DNA of 64,000 nucleotides, from positions 62,001 to 126,000 of the forward strand of contig NZ_QNUX01000006.1 of the NCBI RefSeq assembly GCF_003312425.1, read 5' to 3'. The position numbers were made by a program, and so were the translations under genes. Shown here in pieces: positions 55,115-64,000 of this stretch. The notes below the pieces were generated by a model. That model was not told the origin of the DNA. It was given only the letters and a program-made list of their open reading frames with translations, and ran no database searches. Origin of the DNA: Flavobacterium psychrolimnae. GTDB taxonomy: Bacteria > Bacteroidota > Bacteroidia > Flavobacteriales > Flavobacteriaceae. Every line of letters begins with the position of its first letter. Positions within the stretch are counted from its first letter, which is position 1.

Positions 55115-55153
55115 CAAAGATAACGCAATTCAAATAAATATGACAAGATGTCA
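55115..55153 (-). promoter_or_regulatory. miaB promoter with overlapping palindrome
   Basis: Minus strand: TTG (55146-55144), 21-nt spacer, TATCTTTG (55122-55115), an exact consensus match 18 nt before the ATG. The perfect palindrome TGACA-aga-TGTCA (55141-55153) covers the -33 element. Confidence 0.6.
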
Positions 55154-55299
55154 GATTAAGAATTAACACTATTTTAAGGTGTTTGTAGCAACAGATAAAT
55201 TGATCCAAAATTTATTGAATTTAAATATGTTAAAACCCGCTATTCAACGATTAAATTGACTTTTAAAATTTAAAAAACTTAAAATTTAAAAAAATCATA

Positions 55300-55307
55300 T
55301 ACTTTTG
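55300..55307 (+). promoter_or_regulatory. -7 box (TACTTTTG) of topA
   Basis: An exact TAnnTTTG 21 nt before the topA ATG. The upstream region is nearly pure A/T without a clear TTG at the right distance. Confidence 0.45.
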
Positions 55308-55327
55308 CCGACATAAACAATCGGAAT

Positions 55328-57856
55328 ATGGCAAAGAATTTAGTTATAGTGGAATCACCTGCAAAGGCAAAAACAATCGAAAAATTTTTAGGGAGTGATT
55401 TTCAGGTAGAGTCCAGTTACGGACATATTGCCGACTTACCATCCAAAGAAATTGGAGTAGATGTGGAAAATGGTTTCAAACCTAAATACGAAGTTTCTGC
55501 TGATAAAAAAGCGTTGGTTACTAAATTAAAAGGACTAGCTAAAAAAGCTGAAATGGTTTGGTTAGCAAGTGATGAGGATCGCGAGGGTGAGGCTATTTCT
55601 TGGCATTTAGCCGAAGAATTAAAATTAGATAAAACCAAAACAAAACGTATTGTTTTTCACGAAATTACTAAAACTGCTATTCTAAAAGCAATTGATAATC
55701 CACGAGAAATTGATTATAATTTGGTTAATGCACAACAAGCGCGTCGTGTTTTGGATCGATTAGTTGGTTATGAATTGTCGCCTGTACTTTGGAGAAAAAT
55801 AAAAGGAGGACTTTCTGCCGGTCGTGTACAATCGGTATCTGTTCGTTTGATTGTGGAGCGTGAAAGAGAAATCCAAAATTTCAAAGCTGTTGCAACATAT
55901 TCTGTTGTTGCTGAATTTACCAATGAGTCTGGAAAAACATTCAAGGCAAAACTTCCAAAAAATTTCAATACTAAAAAAGAAGCCGAAGATTTTTTAAATA
56001 AAAATATAGGTTCAACATATAACGTAGCCGATTTAGAAACGAAGCCTACCAAAAAATCACCGACGGGTCCGTTTACCACTTCGACTTTGCAACAAGAAGC
56101 GGCGAGAAAACTGTATTTGCCTGTTGGAATTACGATGCAACTTGCGCAGCGTTTGTACGAAGCCGGACTTATTACATATATGAGAACGGATAGTGTAAAT
56201 TTATCCAAAGATGCGATGGAAGCTGCTCAGGCTGAAATTATTAAATCCTACGGAAAAGAGTTCTCTAAACCTCGAACTTTTGTCAATAAAAGCAAAGGGG
56301 CACAAGAAGCACACGAGGCGATTCGACCTACGGATATGTCGCGTCACACGGTAGATATCGACAGAGACCAAGCGCGTTTATATGATTTGATTTGGAAAAG
56401 AACGTTGGCTTCGCAAATGAGTGATGCGCAATTAGAACGTACAAACGTGAAAATTGAGGCAAACAACCACGGTGAAATATTCACAGCATCTGGAGAGGTT
56501 TTACTTTTTGAAGGTTTCTTGAAAGTGTACTTAGAAGGTCATGATGACGATGAAGAAGAGCAAGAAGGAATGTTGCCTGCAATGAAAGTCAACGAAAAAT
56601 TACAAAATAATTACATTACTGCGACCGAGAGATATTCTCGTGCTGCTGCAAGGTATACTGAAGCTTCTTTGGTAAAAAAATTAGAGGAATTGGGCATTGG
56701 TCGTCCTTCTACTTATGCACCAACGATTTCTACAATCATCAATAGAAATTATGTAGAGAAAGGAAATCTTGACGGGCAAGAACGTAATTATACGCAATTG
56801 ACGTTACAATCCGGAAAAGTAGGAGAGAAGCTATTGAAAGAAAACACAGGTTCTGATAAAGGAAAATTAGTTCCTACGGACATCGGAACGATTGTTACGG
56901 ATTTCTTGGTTAAGAATTTCGGAAATATTTTAGATTATAATTTCACTGCAAAAGTCGAACAGGATTTCGATGAAATTGCAGAAGGCAATATCGTTTGGAC
57001 AAAAATGATGCAGGAGTTCTATGATAAATTTCATCCAACGGTGAAAGATGTAGAAGCCAATGCAGAAAGAGAAAGCGGTGAAAGAATTTTGGGAACAGAT
57101 CCTAAAACAGGAAAACCAGTTTCGGTTCGTTTAGGGAAATTTGGACCAATGGCTCAAATTGGAGCTGCTGATGATGAAGAGAAAAAGTTTGCGAGTTTGA
57201 TGAACGATCAAAACATTGGAAACATCACTCTAGAAGAGACACTGAATTTATTTTTGTTACCAAAAAACTTGGGTGAATATAAAGGAGAAGAAGTTGAGGT
57301 AAGTAACGGCCGTTATGGTCCTTATATTCGTCACGGCGCTGCTTTCGTTTCTTTGCCAAAAGGTGAAAATCCATTAGATGTAGATTTTGAAAGAGCACAG
57401 GAATTAATCGATGAAAAAGCAATAGCCGATGCTCCAATTGCAGTTTATAAAGGCGAAGGCGTGCAAAAAGGAACGGGTCGTTTTGGTCCTTTTATCAAAT
57501 GGGACGGCTTGTTTATCAATGTAAGTAAGAAATATAATTTTGATAATTTGTCTCAAGCAGACATTGAAGCGTTGATTGAAGATAAATTAAAAAAGAATAT
57601 TGATAAGGTTTTACATAATTGGGAGGACGAAGGGATTCTAGTCGAAAAAGCCCGTTGGGGACGCTCGGTTATTACCAAAGGGAAAATCAAAATTGAATTA
57701 AGTAAAGATGTTGATGCTACAAAATTGACATTGGAAGAAGTTCAGGAAATGATTGCCAAGAAAACACCAGCCAAAAAAGTAGCTGCTAAAAAAGCACCTG
57801 CAAAGAAAGCAGTGGCAAAGAAACCAGCAGTTAAGAAACCAGTAGCAAAAAAGTAA
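55328..57856 (+). CDS. topA: DNA topoisomerase I
   Basis: 842 residues. TOPRIM start LVIVESPAKAKTIEKFLG and SDEDREGEAISWH; catalytic Tyr in GLITYMRTDS. The C-terminus has no zinc-finger Cys sets. It has repeated topoisomerase C-terminal units instead (LGKFGPMAQIG, SNGRYGPYIRHG, GTGRFGPFIKWDG, RWGRSVITKG) and a Lys/Ala-rich tail that would bind DNA. It relaxes negative supercoils. The next gene starts 3 nt after the stop. Confidence 0.96.
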   Translation: MAKNLVIVESPAKAKTIEKFLGSDFQVESSYGHIADLPSKEIGVDVENGFKPKYEVSADKKALVTKLKGLAKKAEMVWLASDEDREGEAISWHLAEELKLDKTKTKRIVFHEITKTAILKAIDNPREIDYNLVNAQQARRVLDRLVGYELSPVLWRKIKGGLSAGRVQSVSVRLIVEREREIQNFKAVATYSVVAEFTNESGKTFKAKLPKNFNTKKEAEDFLNKNIGSTYNVADLETKPTKKSPTGPFTTSTLQQEAARKLYLPVGITMQLAQRLYEAGLITYMRTDSVNLSKDAMEAAQAEIIKSYGKEFSKPRTFVNKSKGAQEAHEAIRPTDMSRHTVDIDRDQARLYDLIWKRTLASQMSDAQLERTNVKIEANNHGEIFTASGEVLLFEGFLKVYLEGHDDDEEEQEGMLPAMKVNEKLQNNYITATERYSRAAARYTEASLVKKLEELGIGRPSTYAPTISTIINRNYVEKGNLDGQERNYTQLTLQSGKVGEKLLKENTGSDKGKLVPTDIGTIVTDFLVKNFGNILDYNFTAKVEQDFDEIAEGNIVWTKMMQEFYDKFHPTVKDVEANAERESGERILGTDPKTGKPVSVRLGKFGPMAQIGAADDEEKKFASLMNDQNIGNITLEETLNLFLLPKNLGEYKGEEVEVSNGRYGPYIRHGAAFVSLPKGENPLDVDFERAQELIDEKAIADAPIAVYKGEGVQKGTGRFGPFIKWDGLFINVSKKYNFDNLSQADIEALIEDKLKKNIDKVLHNWEDEGILVEKARWGRSVITKGKIKIELSKDVDATKLTLEEVQEMIAKKTPAKKVAAKKAPAKKAVAKKPAVKKPVAKK

Positions 57857-57859
57857 AAA

Positions 57860-59011
57860 ATGGAATTTGATTTTCTGAAACCCGTCGATGATGAAATCCA
57901 GGAGTTTATAAACGGATTGACTTCGCAGCAACTAGGAAGTAAAATAGTTTTACATACGAAGGAACAATTTCCAGATCTAAATAAGATTAAAATTGCTGTA
58001 ATAGGCGTTTTAGAAAATCGAGGAGATAAAAAAGCGGTTTCAGATGTAGATTTGATACCTCTTAGGAAAGAATTATACGGTTTGTTTCCTGGAAACTGGG
58101 ATGCTTCAATTGCTGATTTGGGAGATATTGTTGCAGGGAATTCTGTTGCGGACACCTATTTTGCAGTAAAAAAGGTGGTAGCAAGTTTGATTAAGAAAAA
58201 GATCACGCCAATAGTAATAGGAGGTTCTCAAGATGTAACGTACGCACTTTATAGAGCGTATGATGATTTAGAGCAAATGGTCAACTTGGTTTCCATTGAT
58301 GATAAATTTGATTTCGGAAAAGAAAATGAATCCGTTTCGGCATCTTCTTATTTGACAAAAATAATTATCGATGAACCCAATAATCTTTTTAACTATTGCA
58401 ATATTGGATATCAGACTTATTTTAATTCACAGGAGGAAATAGATTTGATTGAAAAACTATTTTTTGATGCCTATAGATTAGGAGAAGTTTCTAATAACAT
58501 TGCTATTTCAGAACCAGTTTTTAGAGATGCTGATTTGGTAAGTATTGATTTGAATTCGATAAAATCATCTGATTCCGGAAATTTTATTTCATTTCAACCG
58601 AATGGTTTTAATGGAAAAGAAATTTGTTCTTTGTCGCGATATGCTGGGATAAGTGATAAAGTATCTTCGTTTGGGATATTCAACCATACTAATTCGGCAC
58701 AAGAATCAGTATTGATTGCACAGATAATTTGGTATTTTATCGAAGGGTTTCATTATCGTTCGAATGAGTATCCTTTTGGGAGCAAAGAGAATTATTTAAA
58801 ATACATTGTTCCATTGGAAGAAGAGGAATTAATTTTTTATAAAAGCGATAAAACGGATCGCTGGTGGATAGAAATTCCATTTATTTCAAATGTTAATAAT
58901 AAATTAAAAAGAAACACGTTATTACCATGTTCTTATGATGAATATTTGATGGCTTGCAATCAGGAATTACCTGAAAGATGGTGGAAAGCTCAAAGAAAAA
59001 ACATCGTTTAG
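57860..59011 (+). CDS. Ureohydrolase-fold protein (formimidoylglutamase/arginase-like), probably not catalytic
   Basis: 383 residues. The arginase-fold segments can be aligned, but the binuclear metal site is degraded: GGDHS is GGSQD (121-125, His to Gln124), DAHxD is DDKFD (147-151, His to Lys149), and SxDxD is SIDLN (His-free; Asp to Asn232). Three of six metal ligands are lost. It is likely to be called formimidoylglutamase by homology, but hydrolysis is doubtful. It sits 3 nt after topA and 128 nt before gldK, suggesting a role tied to gliding/type IX secretion. The role is inferred from context. Confidence 0.75.
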   Translation: MEFDFLKPVDDEIQEFINGLTSQQLGSKIVLHTKEQFPDLNKIKIAVIGVLENRGDKKAVSDVDLIPLRKELYGLFPGNWDASIADLGDIVAGNSVADTYFAVKKVVASLIKKKITPIVIGGSQDVTYALYRAYDDLEQMVNLVSIDDKFDFGKENESVSASSYLTKIIIDEPNNLFNYCNIGYQTYFNSQEEIDLIEKLFFDAYRLGEVSNNIAISEPVFRDADLVSIDLNSIKSSDSGNFISFQPNGFNGKEICSLSRYAGISDKVSSFGIFNHTNSAQESVLIAQIIWYFIEGFHYRSNEYPFGSKENYLKYIVPLEEEELIFYKSDKTDRWWIEIPFISNVNNKLKRNTLLPCSYDEYLMACNQELPERWWKAQRKNIV

Positions 59012-59071
59012 AACCATTTTTTACTTATTTATGATTTTTTTATAAAAAACAGTTTGTTTACTGTAAAAAAA

Positions 59072-59102
59072 TTGTTTTTCTAAAAAATAATAAATAGGTT
59101 TA
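59072..59102 (+). promoter_or_regulatory. Promoter of gldKLMN
   Basis: TTG (59072-59074), 20-nt spacer, TAGGTTTA (59095-59102), one base off the consensus, 36 nt before the gldK ATG. A small inverted repeat ACAGT...ACTGT (59049-59064) lies just upstream. Confidence 0.5.
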
Positions 59103-59138
59103 CACACTTAAAAATAATGATTAGATAACTAAATTTAT

Positions 59139-60542
59139 ATGAAGAAGTTCATAGCTTTTACGGCAATTTTGACCCTTTTAATTGGCTGTGGAAAATCAAG
59201 CGATAAAGGAGAACTGGTTGGTGTTAATGGAGGAAAATGGCATCCTGAGAAGCCTTATGGAATGGCATTAATTCCAGGAGGCGCCTTTATTATGGGTAAA
59301 TCAGATGCTGATTTAGCTAATGTTGAAGATGCTCCCACAAAAACAGTTACTGTTCGTTCATTCTATATGGATGAGACGGAAATTACCAATAGTGAGTACC
59401 GTCAGTTTGTTGAATGGGTAAAAGATTCTACAATGAGAGTTCGTTTAGCTATTCTTGCAGATGAAAGTGGTCAAACAGCCAGCACAACTGGAGGTAAAGG
59501 TAAAAATGCAGGAAGCATTGCTGATTATGCATTTAATGATGCAGATCCAGAGAAAATGACAGCATATGATAAGTACATGTACGACAACTATTATAGCGTA
59601 GGTACTGCTGATGATCCTTATGCAGGAAGAAAATTGAATAAAAAGGTGAAATTAATCAAAGATACTAAGTTGTATCCTGATGAATATTACGCTGAAGTGA
59701 TGGATTCGATGTATTTACCTATTGAAGAATCATACAACGGCTTAAGAACTATCGATGTCAATAAGTTGAAATTCCGTTACTCATGGATGGATATTCAGGC
59801 TGCTGCAAAAGCAAAAGTTGGAAGAAGAAAAGATTTCATAAAAACAGAAGAAGTTAATGTTTATCCGGATACTACAGTTTGGATTAAGGATTTTGCTTAT
59901 TCTTATAATGAGCCAATGCATAATGACTATTTTTGGCACAAAGCCTATGGAGATTATCCTGTGGTGGGAGTGAAATGGACGCAAGCTAAAGCTTTTTGTG
60001 CATGGAGGACCTTAAATAAAAATAGCTATGTAAAATCAAAAAAGAAAGGACAAGATTTGATAAACTCTTTCCGATTACCAACAGAAGCCGAATGGGAATA
60101 TTCTGCTAGAGGTGGTCTTGAGTCTGCAACATATCCTTGGGGTGGACCATATACTAAAAATGACAGAGGTTGTTTCTTAGCTAATTTCAAGCCAAACAGG
60201 GGAGATTATGCAGCAGATGAAGCGTTGTATACTGTAGAGGCAAAATCATATGAGCCTAATGGTTATAACCTTTACAATATGGCTGGGAATGTTTCTGAGT
60301 GGACGGATTCTTCGTATGATCCAAATGCTTATGAATATGTTTCCTCAATGAATCCAAATGTTCTTGATGCCTCAAATAAACGTAAAGTACTTCGTGGTGG
60401 TTCATGGAAAGATGTTGCTTATTTCCTACAAGTAAGTACAAGAGACTATGAATATGCTGATTCAGCCAGAAGTTACATAGGTTTTAGAACTGTTCAGGAT
60501 TATATGGGAGTTCAAACCACCGGGAACGGTAAAAAGAAATAA
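59139..60542 (+). CDS. gldK: Gliding motility/type IX secretion lipoprotein GldK
   Basis: 467 residues. Lipoprotein signal ending LLIGC (Cys17). A formylglycine-generating-enzyme-like (sulfatase-modifying factor) fold follows: ALIPGGAFIMGKSDADLANV, DETEITNSEYRQFVEWV, FRLPTEAEWEYSARGG and KVLRGGSWKDVAY. The fold is structural here. GldK and GldN form the periplasmic ring of the type IX secretion system under the outer membrane. First gene of gldKLMN. Confidence 0.96.
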   Translation: MKKFIAFTAILTLLIGCGKSSDKGELVGVNGGKWHPEKPYGMALIPGGAFIMGKSDADLANVEDAPTKTVTVRSFYMDETEITNSEYRQFVEWVKDSTMRVRLAILADESGQTASTTGGKGKNAGSIADYAFNDADPEKMTAYDKYMYDNYYSVGTADDPYAGRKLNKKVKLIKDTKLYPDEYYAEVMDSMYLPIEESYNGLRTIDVNKLKFRYSWMDIQAAAKAKVGRRKDFIKTEEVNVYPDTTVWIKDFAYSYNEPMHNDYFWHKAYGDYPVVGVKWTQAKAFCAWRTLNKNSYVKSKKKGQDLINSFRLPTEAEWEYSARGGLESATYPWGGPYTKNDRGCFLANFKPNRGDYAADEALYTVEAKSYEPNGYNLYNMAGNVSEWTDSSYDPNAYEYVSSMNPNVLDASNKRKVLRGGSWKDVAYFLQVSTRDYEYADSARSYIGFRTVQDYMGVQTTGNGKKK

Positions 60543-60582
60543 AAAAGAAACCAAATCTATTTAAATTTTAAAAATCACTATT

Positions 60583-61230
60583 ATGGCATTATTAAGCAAA
60601 AAAGCAATGAATTTCGCATACGGTATGGGAGCGGCGGTTGTAATCATTGGAGCATTATTCAAAATCACTCATATTGAATTTGGATTCTTAACAGGGAATT
60701 TAATGCTAACAATTGGTCTTGTTGTTGAAGCAGCCATTTTTGCTCTTTCAGCATTCGAACCGGTTGATAATGACTTGGATTGGACTTTGGTTTATCCAGA
60801 ATTAGCTAACGGTCAAGCTAAACCAGCTACTAAAAAAGTGGAAACTCCTTCTGATGCACAAGGATTGTTGTCTCAAAAACTAGATGTAATGTTAAAAGAT
60901 GCTAAAATTGATGGTGAATTGATGGCAAGTTTAGGAAACAGCATCAAAAATTTTGAATCTGCGGCTAAAGGAATTGCTCCTACTGTTGATTCTATTGCAT
61001 CAACAAAAAAATACAGTGAAGAACTAAGTTTAGCTGCTGCACAAATGGAATCGTTGAACAGTTTGTATAAAATACAATTACAAAGTGCTTCCAGAAATGC
61101 TCAAATAAATGAGGAAGTTGCTGAAAATAACTTAAAATTAAAAGACCAAATGCAATCATTGACTTCTAATCTATCGTCTTTAAACAACGTATATGGTGGA
61201 ATGCTTTCTGCAATGAACAATAAAGGATAA
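60583..61230 (+). CDS. gldL: Gliding motor/type IX secretion inner-membrane protein GldL
   Basis: 215 residues. Two membrane helices (about 12-28 and 36-57) and a long cytoplasmic coiled-coil tail. Residues reported as important for proton flow in F. johnsoniae GldL are at the same positions here: Lys27, Glu49 and Glu59. With GldM it forms the proton-driven rotary motor (GldL5-GldM2) that powers secretion and gliding. Confidence 0.96.
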   Translation: MALLSKKAMNFAYGMGAAVVIIGALFKITHIEFGFLTGNLMLTIGLVVEAAIFALSAFEPVDNDLDWTLVYPELANGQAKPATKKVETPSDAQGLLSQKLDVMLKDAKIDGELMASLGNSIKNFESAAKGIAPTVDSIASTKKYSEELSLAAAQMESLNSLYKIQLQSASRNAQINEEVAENNLKLKDQMQSLTSNLSSLNNVYGGMLSAMNNKG

Positions 61231-61275
61231 TTAGTTTCGAACTATAAAAAAACAATAAACTAATTATTAGAAAAT

Positions 61276-62820
61276 ATGGCAGGAGGAAAACTAACCCCTA
61301 GACAGAAGATGATAAACCTAATGTACTTGGTTTTTATCGCAATGTTAGCACTAAATATGTCCAAAGAAGTATTGTCAGCTTTTGGATTAATGAATGAAAA
61401 ATTTGAAGGTTCAAATACTTCAGCTGAGCAGTCAAACGCTCAAATGTTAGCTGGTTTAGATGCTAAAGCTGCAGAAGCAGGTGGTGAATTTGCGATAGCG
61501 GCAGTGACGGCTCACAAAGTAGAAGTTATTACAAAAAACTTTTACGATTATATTGCAACAATAAAATCTCAAGTTTTACTAGGTACAGAAGTAGATCCTG
61601 AAACTGGAAAATTACCTTACGAGGCAATGGACAAAGGAGATAATATCGATAATTTATGGTTTAGCCCTGCGGGTTATTCAGCTAAAGGGAAAGAAGTAGT
61701 AGCTACGATTGAAAAGTATAAAGCAGATATGAAATTAGCTTTAGGTGATAATAAAAAGTTAGCTCCGATTTTATCCGAGGTTCAAACTAAGTTTAGTTTA
61801 GCAGATGTTAAGAATAAAGACGGTATAGCGATTCCTTATTTAGATTATCATTTTAAAGGTTTTCCCGCTGTTGCCTCTTTAGCAAAATTATCTGCTTGGC
61901 AGAATGATGTTAAAAAAGCAGAATCAGATGTTTACAGTACTGCATTAGGTAAGGCGGCTGTTGCAGCTGCTTCATACAGTAACTATCAGGCTATTGTAGT
62001 ATTAGATAAAAATGCTTATTTTCAAGGAGAGCAAGTTACAGGAAAAGTTGTTTTGGGTCGTTATGACGAGAATACAAAGCCAACTAATGTTACAGGTGCA
62101 AGATTAGATCCAGCAACGGGACAAGCTAAGATTGCTATAACAGCTGGAGGTGTAGGAGAACAAAATATTGCAGGTCAATTTACTTTTGTTGAAGACGGAA
62201 AAACAATTCCTTTAAAGTTCGCTGGAAAATATGTTGTTGTACCAAGACCTAACTCTGCTACAATTTCTGCAGATAAAATGAATGTAGTTTATAGAGGTGT
62301 ATCTAATCCTATGACGATATCATTTGCTGGTATTCCTGATAATGCTGTTAATGCTTCAGCTCCAGGTTTATCAAAGGTAGGTAATGGTAAATACGTTATG
62401 AATCCTGGCGGAGGTAATGAAGTAGTTGTAAGCGTTTCAGGTAAGATGTCTGACGGAAAAGTTGCTAATGATAAAAAAGTATTTAGAATAAAAGGTATTC
62501 CTGGTCCAACCGGTACAATTAGAGGAGAAATGGGAGTTGTTAAAGGTCCTAAATCGAATTTAGAAATTGCTACAATTGGAGCTAAATTAGTAGATTTTGA
62601 TTTTGAAGTAGGTTTGAATGTTGTTGGTTTTAATTTAAAAGTTACTGGTCAGCCTACTGTGGTTGTTTCAGGAAATAGATTAAATGCACAATGTAAAGCG
62701 GTACTTTCAAAAGCAGGAAGAGGAGATCAGGTAACAATCTCTGAAATTAAAACAAAACTTGAAGGCGCAGGAAGCTATTTATTGCCTAGAACTGCTCCAG
62801 TAATTTTTGAAATACAATAA
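61276..62820 (+). CDS. gldM: Gliding motor/type IX secretion protein GldM
   Basis: 514 residues. One N-terminal membrane helix (MINLMYLVFIAMLALNMSKE, from residue 12) with Arg9 just before it, the residue that is reported to face Glu49 of GldL. Four periplasmic domains follow, ending in GAGSYLLPRTAPVIFEIQ. It spans the periplasm and passes torque from the inner membrane to the GldKN ring. Confidence 0.96.
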   Translation: MAGGKLTPRQKMINLMYLVFIAMLALNMSKEVLSAFGLMNEKFEGSNTSAEQSNAQMLAGLDAKAAEAGGEFAIAAVTAHKVEVITKNFYDYIATIKSQVLLGTEVDPETGKLPYEAMDKGDNIDNLWFSPAGYSAKGKEVVATIEKYKADMKLALGDNKKLAPILSEVQTKFSLADVKNKDGIAIPYLDYHFKGFPAVASLAKLSAWQNDVKKAESDVYSTALGKAAVAAASYSNYQAIVVLDKNAYFQGEQVTGKVVLGRYDENTKPTNVTGARLDPATGQAKIAITAGGVGEQNIAGQFTFVEDGKTIPLKFAGKYVVVPRPNSATISADKMNVVYRGVSNPMTISFAGIPDNAVNASAPGLSKVGNGKYVMNPGGGNEVVVSVSGKMSDGKVANDKKVFRIKGIPGPTGTIRGEMGVVKGPKSNLEIATIGAKLVDFDFEVGLNVVGFNLKVTGQPTVVVSGNRLNAQCKAVLSKAGRGDQVTISEIKTKLEGAGSYLLPRTAPVIFEIQ

Positions 62821-62864
62821 TAAGTAGCTTTTTAGTAATCTACTTCAATTCTTATTAGGATAAC

Positions 62865-63758
62865 ATGATGAATGTAAGAAATTTTTTAATCGCTATTATA
62901 TCTATTACGGGAAGTTTTGCGTCATTTGCGCAATCTAATTTGCTTAATGCAAAAACTCCGGACCAAATAGGACTTAAAACTGCCGCACAACTGGACTCGG
63001 ATAATGATAAACCATTAGCTTATGGTTATGTCCACGATAGAGATGTCTTGATGGGAAAGACTACTTGGGAGATTATCGATTTGAGCGAGAAAATTAATTT
63101 TGCTTTGTATTTTCCAATTGACACTGCAAATGTTGGTTCTGATAGAAGGTCATTATATGATGTTTTGACGAAAGCAATGAAAAAAGGTGAAATCACGGAA
63201 GTTTATACTGATAGTTATTTTAACACCAAAAAATCATTACAAGATATTCAAGGTTCATTAACTCGTATCGATACAACTGATGCCGGAAGAGAACAAATTA
63301 ATGCTGGAAATCAAATCTCCGATGAGTACATTTTAAGACAAGATTTATCTGCTCAAGATGTTTCTCAATATAAAATTAAAGGATATTGGTATTTTGATAA
63401 GCGTCAAAGCGAATTAAAATATCGTTTGTTGGGTATTTGTCCTGTAACTCCGGATGTGTACACAATGAACAGTGATGAAAAGGATTATATCGAGTTGTTT
63501 TGGATATTTTTCCCTGCGGCCAGAGAAGTGTTGCATGATGCTAAAGCATTTAACGATAAGAATTCAGCGATGCCTGTTTCATTTGATCAGATATTAAATT
63601 CAAGACGTTTTAACAGTGTTATTTACAAAGAAGAAAATGTGTATGGCGATAGAACTATTGACGAATACATGAAAGATAATGCTCAGAATCAATTGTTAGA
63701 ATCAGAAAGAGTGAAAGATAAAATTCGTAATTTCGAATCTGATATGTGGAATTATTAA
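62865..63758 (+). CDS. gldN: Type IX secretion/gliding protein GldN
   Basis: 297 residues; ATG 62865 or the adjacent 62868. A signal peptide ends SFASFAQS; the mature part contains DRDVLMGKTTWEIIDLSEKI and YWYFDKRQSELKYRLLGICP, typical of GldN. It makes the periplasmic ring with GldK. No gldO paralogue follows, unlike in F. johnsoniae. Confidence 0.95.
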   Translation: MMNVRNFLIAIISITGSFASFAQSNLLNAKTPDQIGLKTAAQLDSDNDKPLAYGYVHDRDVLMGKTTWEIIDLSEKINFALYFPIDTANVGSDRRSLYDVLTKAMKKGEITEVYTDSYFNTKKSLQDIQGSLTRIDTTDAGREQINAGNQISDEYILRQDLSAQDVSQYKIKGYWYFDKRQSELKYRLLGICPVTPDVYTMNSDEKDYIELFWIFFPAAREVLHDAKAFNDKNSAMPVSFDQILNSRRFNSVIYKEENVYGDRTIDEYMKDNAQNQLLESERVKDKIRNFESDMWNY

Positions 63759-63782
63759 TTTCAGTTTTATAAAATATTAATT

Positions 63783-63812
63783 AACTCTTACTGTAATGGT
63801 AAGAGTTTTTTG
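63783..63812 (+). terminator. Terminator of gldKLMN
   Basis: AACTCTTAC and GTAAGAGTT pair around a 7-nt loop, with a T run after the stem, 24 nt behind the gldN stop. Confidence 0.82.
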
Positions 63813-63844
63813 TTTTAATGTGCTTTCTTTGTATTCAGTTTTAA

Positions 63845-64000
63845 ATGAATTTTTGGATGATTGATTATTTAATTATTGGTTCTGGTTTGGCAGGTATTTC
63901 ATTTGCGGAGGTTGCTTTGCGGAATGATAAATCTATTTTGGTTTTGGATGATAATTCTCAAAATTCCTCAAAAATTGCTGGTGGATTGTACAATCCGGTG
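63845..64000 (+). CDS. FAD-dependent oxidoreductase, 3' end cut by window edge
   Basis: The frame starts at ATG 63845 or 63857 and runs off the right edge (52 codons). MIDYLIIGSGLAGISFAEVA is a Rossmann dinucleotide-binding GxGxxG motif, and SKIAGGLYNPV resembles the D-amino-acid oxidase/glycine oxidase (DAO) family. Nothing more can be said of the substrate. Confidence 0.75.
   Translation, partial: MNFWMIDYLIIGSGLAGISFAEVALRNDKSILVLDDNSQNSSKIAGGLYNPV

Noticed and set aside
57774-57856. Lys/Ala repeat at the end of topA considered as a CRISPR-like or satellite repeat
   Set aside because: It codes in frame for a basic tail found in many topoisomerases; units are short and irregular.

Overview
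The window looks like the chromosome of a Flavobacterium or close relative (Bacteroidota, Flavobacteriia). The DNA is AT-rich. It carries gliding/type IX secretion genes (gldB, gldC, gldK, gldL, gldM, gldN), the flavobacterial exosortase pair XrtF and its partner, and a primary sigma factor without region 1.1. Many genes follow promoters of the Bacteroidota type (TTG, 17-21 nt, TAnnTTTG), and Shine-Dalgarno sequences are almost absent. I see no insertion sequence, prophage, CRISPR array or rRNA, and only one tRNA.

Layout. 1-4.2 kb: a partial dipeptidase E gene, then four tandem, overlapping paralogues encoding exported proteins with a carboxypeptidase-regulatory-like domain, then a small exported protein. 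4.2-10.5 kb: M1 aminopeptidase, tatA, a PAP2 phosphatase, an O-methyltransferase, rlmN and a polyprenyl diphosphate synthase. 10.6-13.6 kb: an ECF-like sigma factor, a single-span membrane protein and an outer-membrane protein in one operon. 13.7-20.1 kb: dnaG, a LuxR-type response regulator, nadE, gldBC, engB and an alpha/beta hydrolase.

20.4-36.8 kb is a long dcw (division and cell wall) cluster: mraZ, rsmH, ftsL-like, ftsI, murE, mraY, [four-helix-bundle gene], murD, ftsW, murG, murC, ftsQ, ftsA, ftsZ. It makes UDP-MurNAc-peptide, lipid I and lipid II and the septal machinery. murF and ddl are not in it. A four-helix-bundle gene flanked by long inverted repeats interrupts it between mraY and murD. 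Exact 10-bp-spaced GTGGT boxes precede mraZ and look like its operator.

37-48 kb: a GatB/YqeY protein, tRNA-Arg(TCG), an MtfA-like peptidase, rpe, rpoD, the rpsO-pnp pair, a GAF-domain (fRMsr-like) protein, xrtF and its partner, an ATP-cone/nuclease fusion, a beta-CASP metallo-beta-lactamase RNase-like protein and a DedA protein. 48-55 kb, minus strand: miaB, a sigma-54 activator, lptE, a TPR-like protein, secG, groS and groL. 55.3-64 kb, plus strand: topA, a ureohydrolase-fold protein that has lost metal ligands, gldKLMN (outer-membrane ring and inner-membrane motor of type IX secretion), and the start of an FAD-dependent oxidoreductase.

Points most worth a second look: the degenerate ureohydrolase beside gldK, the inverted-repeat cassette inside the dcw cluster, the MraZ boxes, a primase without zinc ligands, a dispersed repeat that supplies a false groL start, two related palindromic repeats, the coupled paralogue array, and the ATP-cone nuclease next to a beta-CASP protein. 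Family names come from motif recognition by eye; no database search was run.
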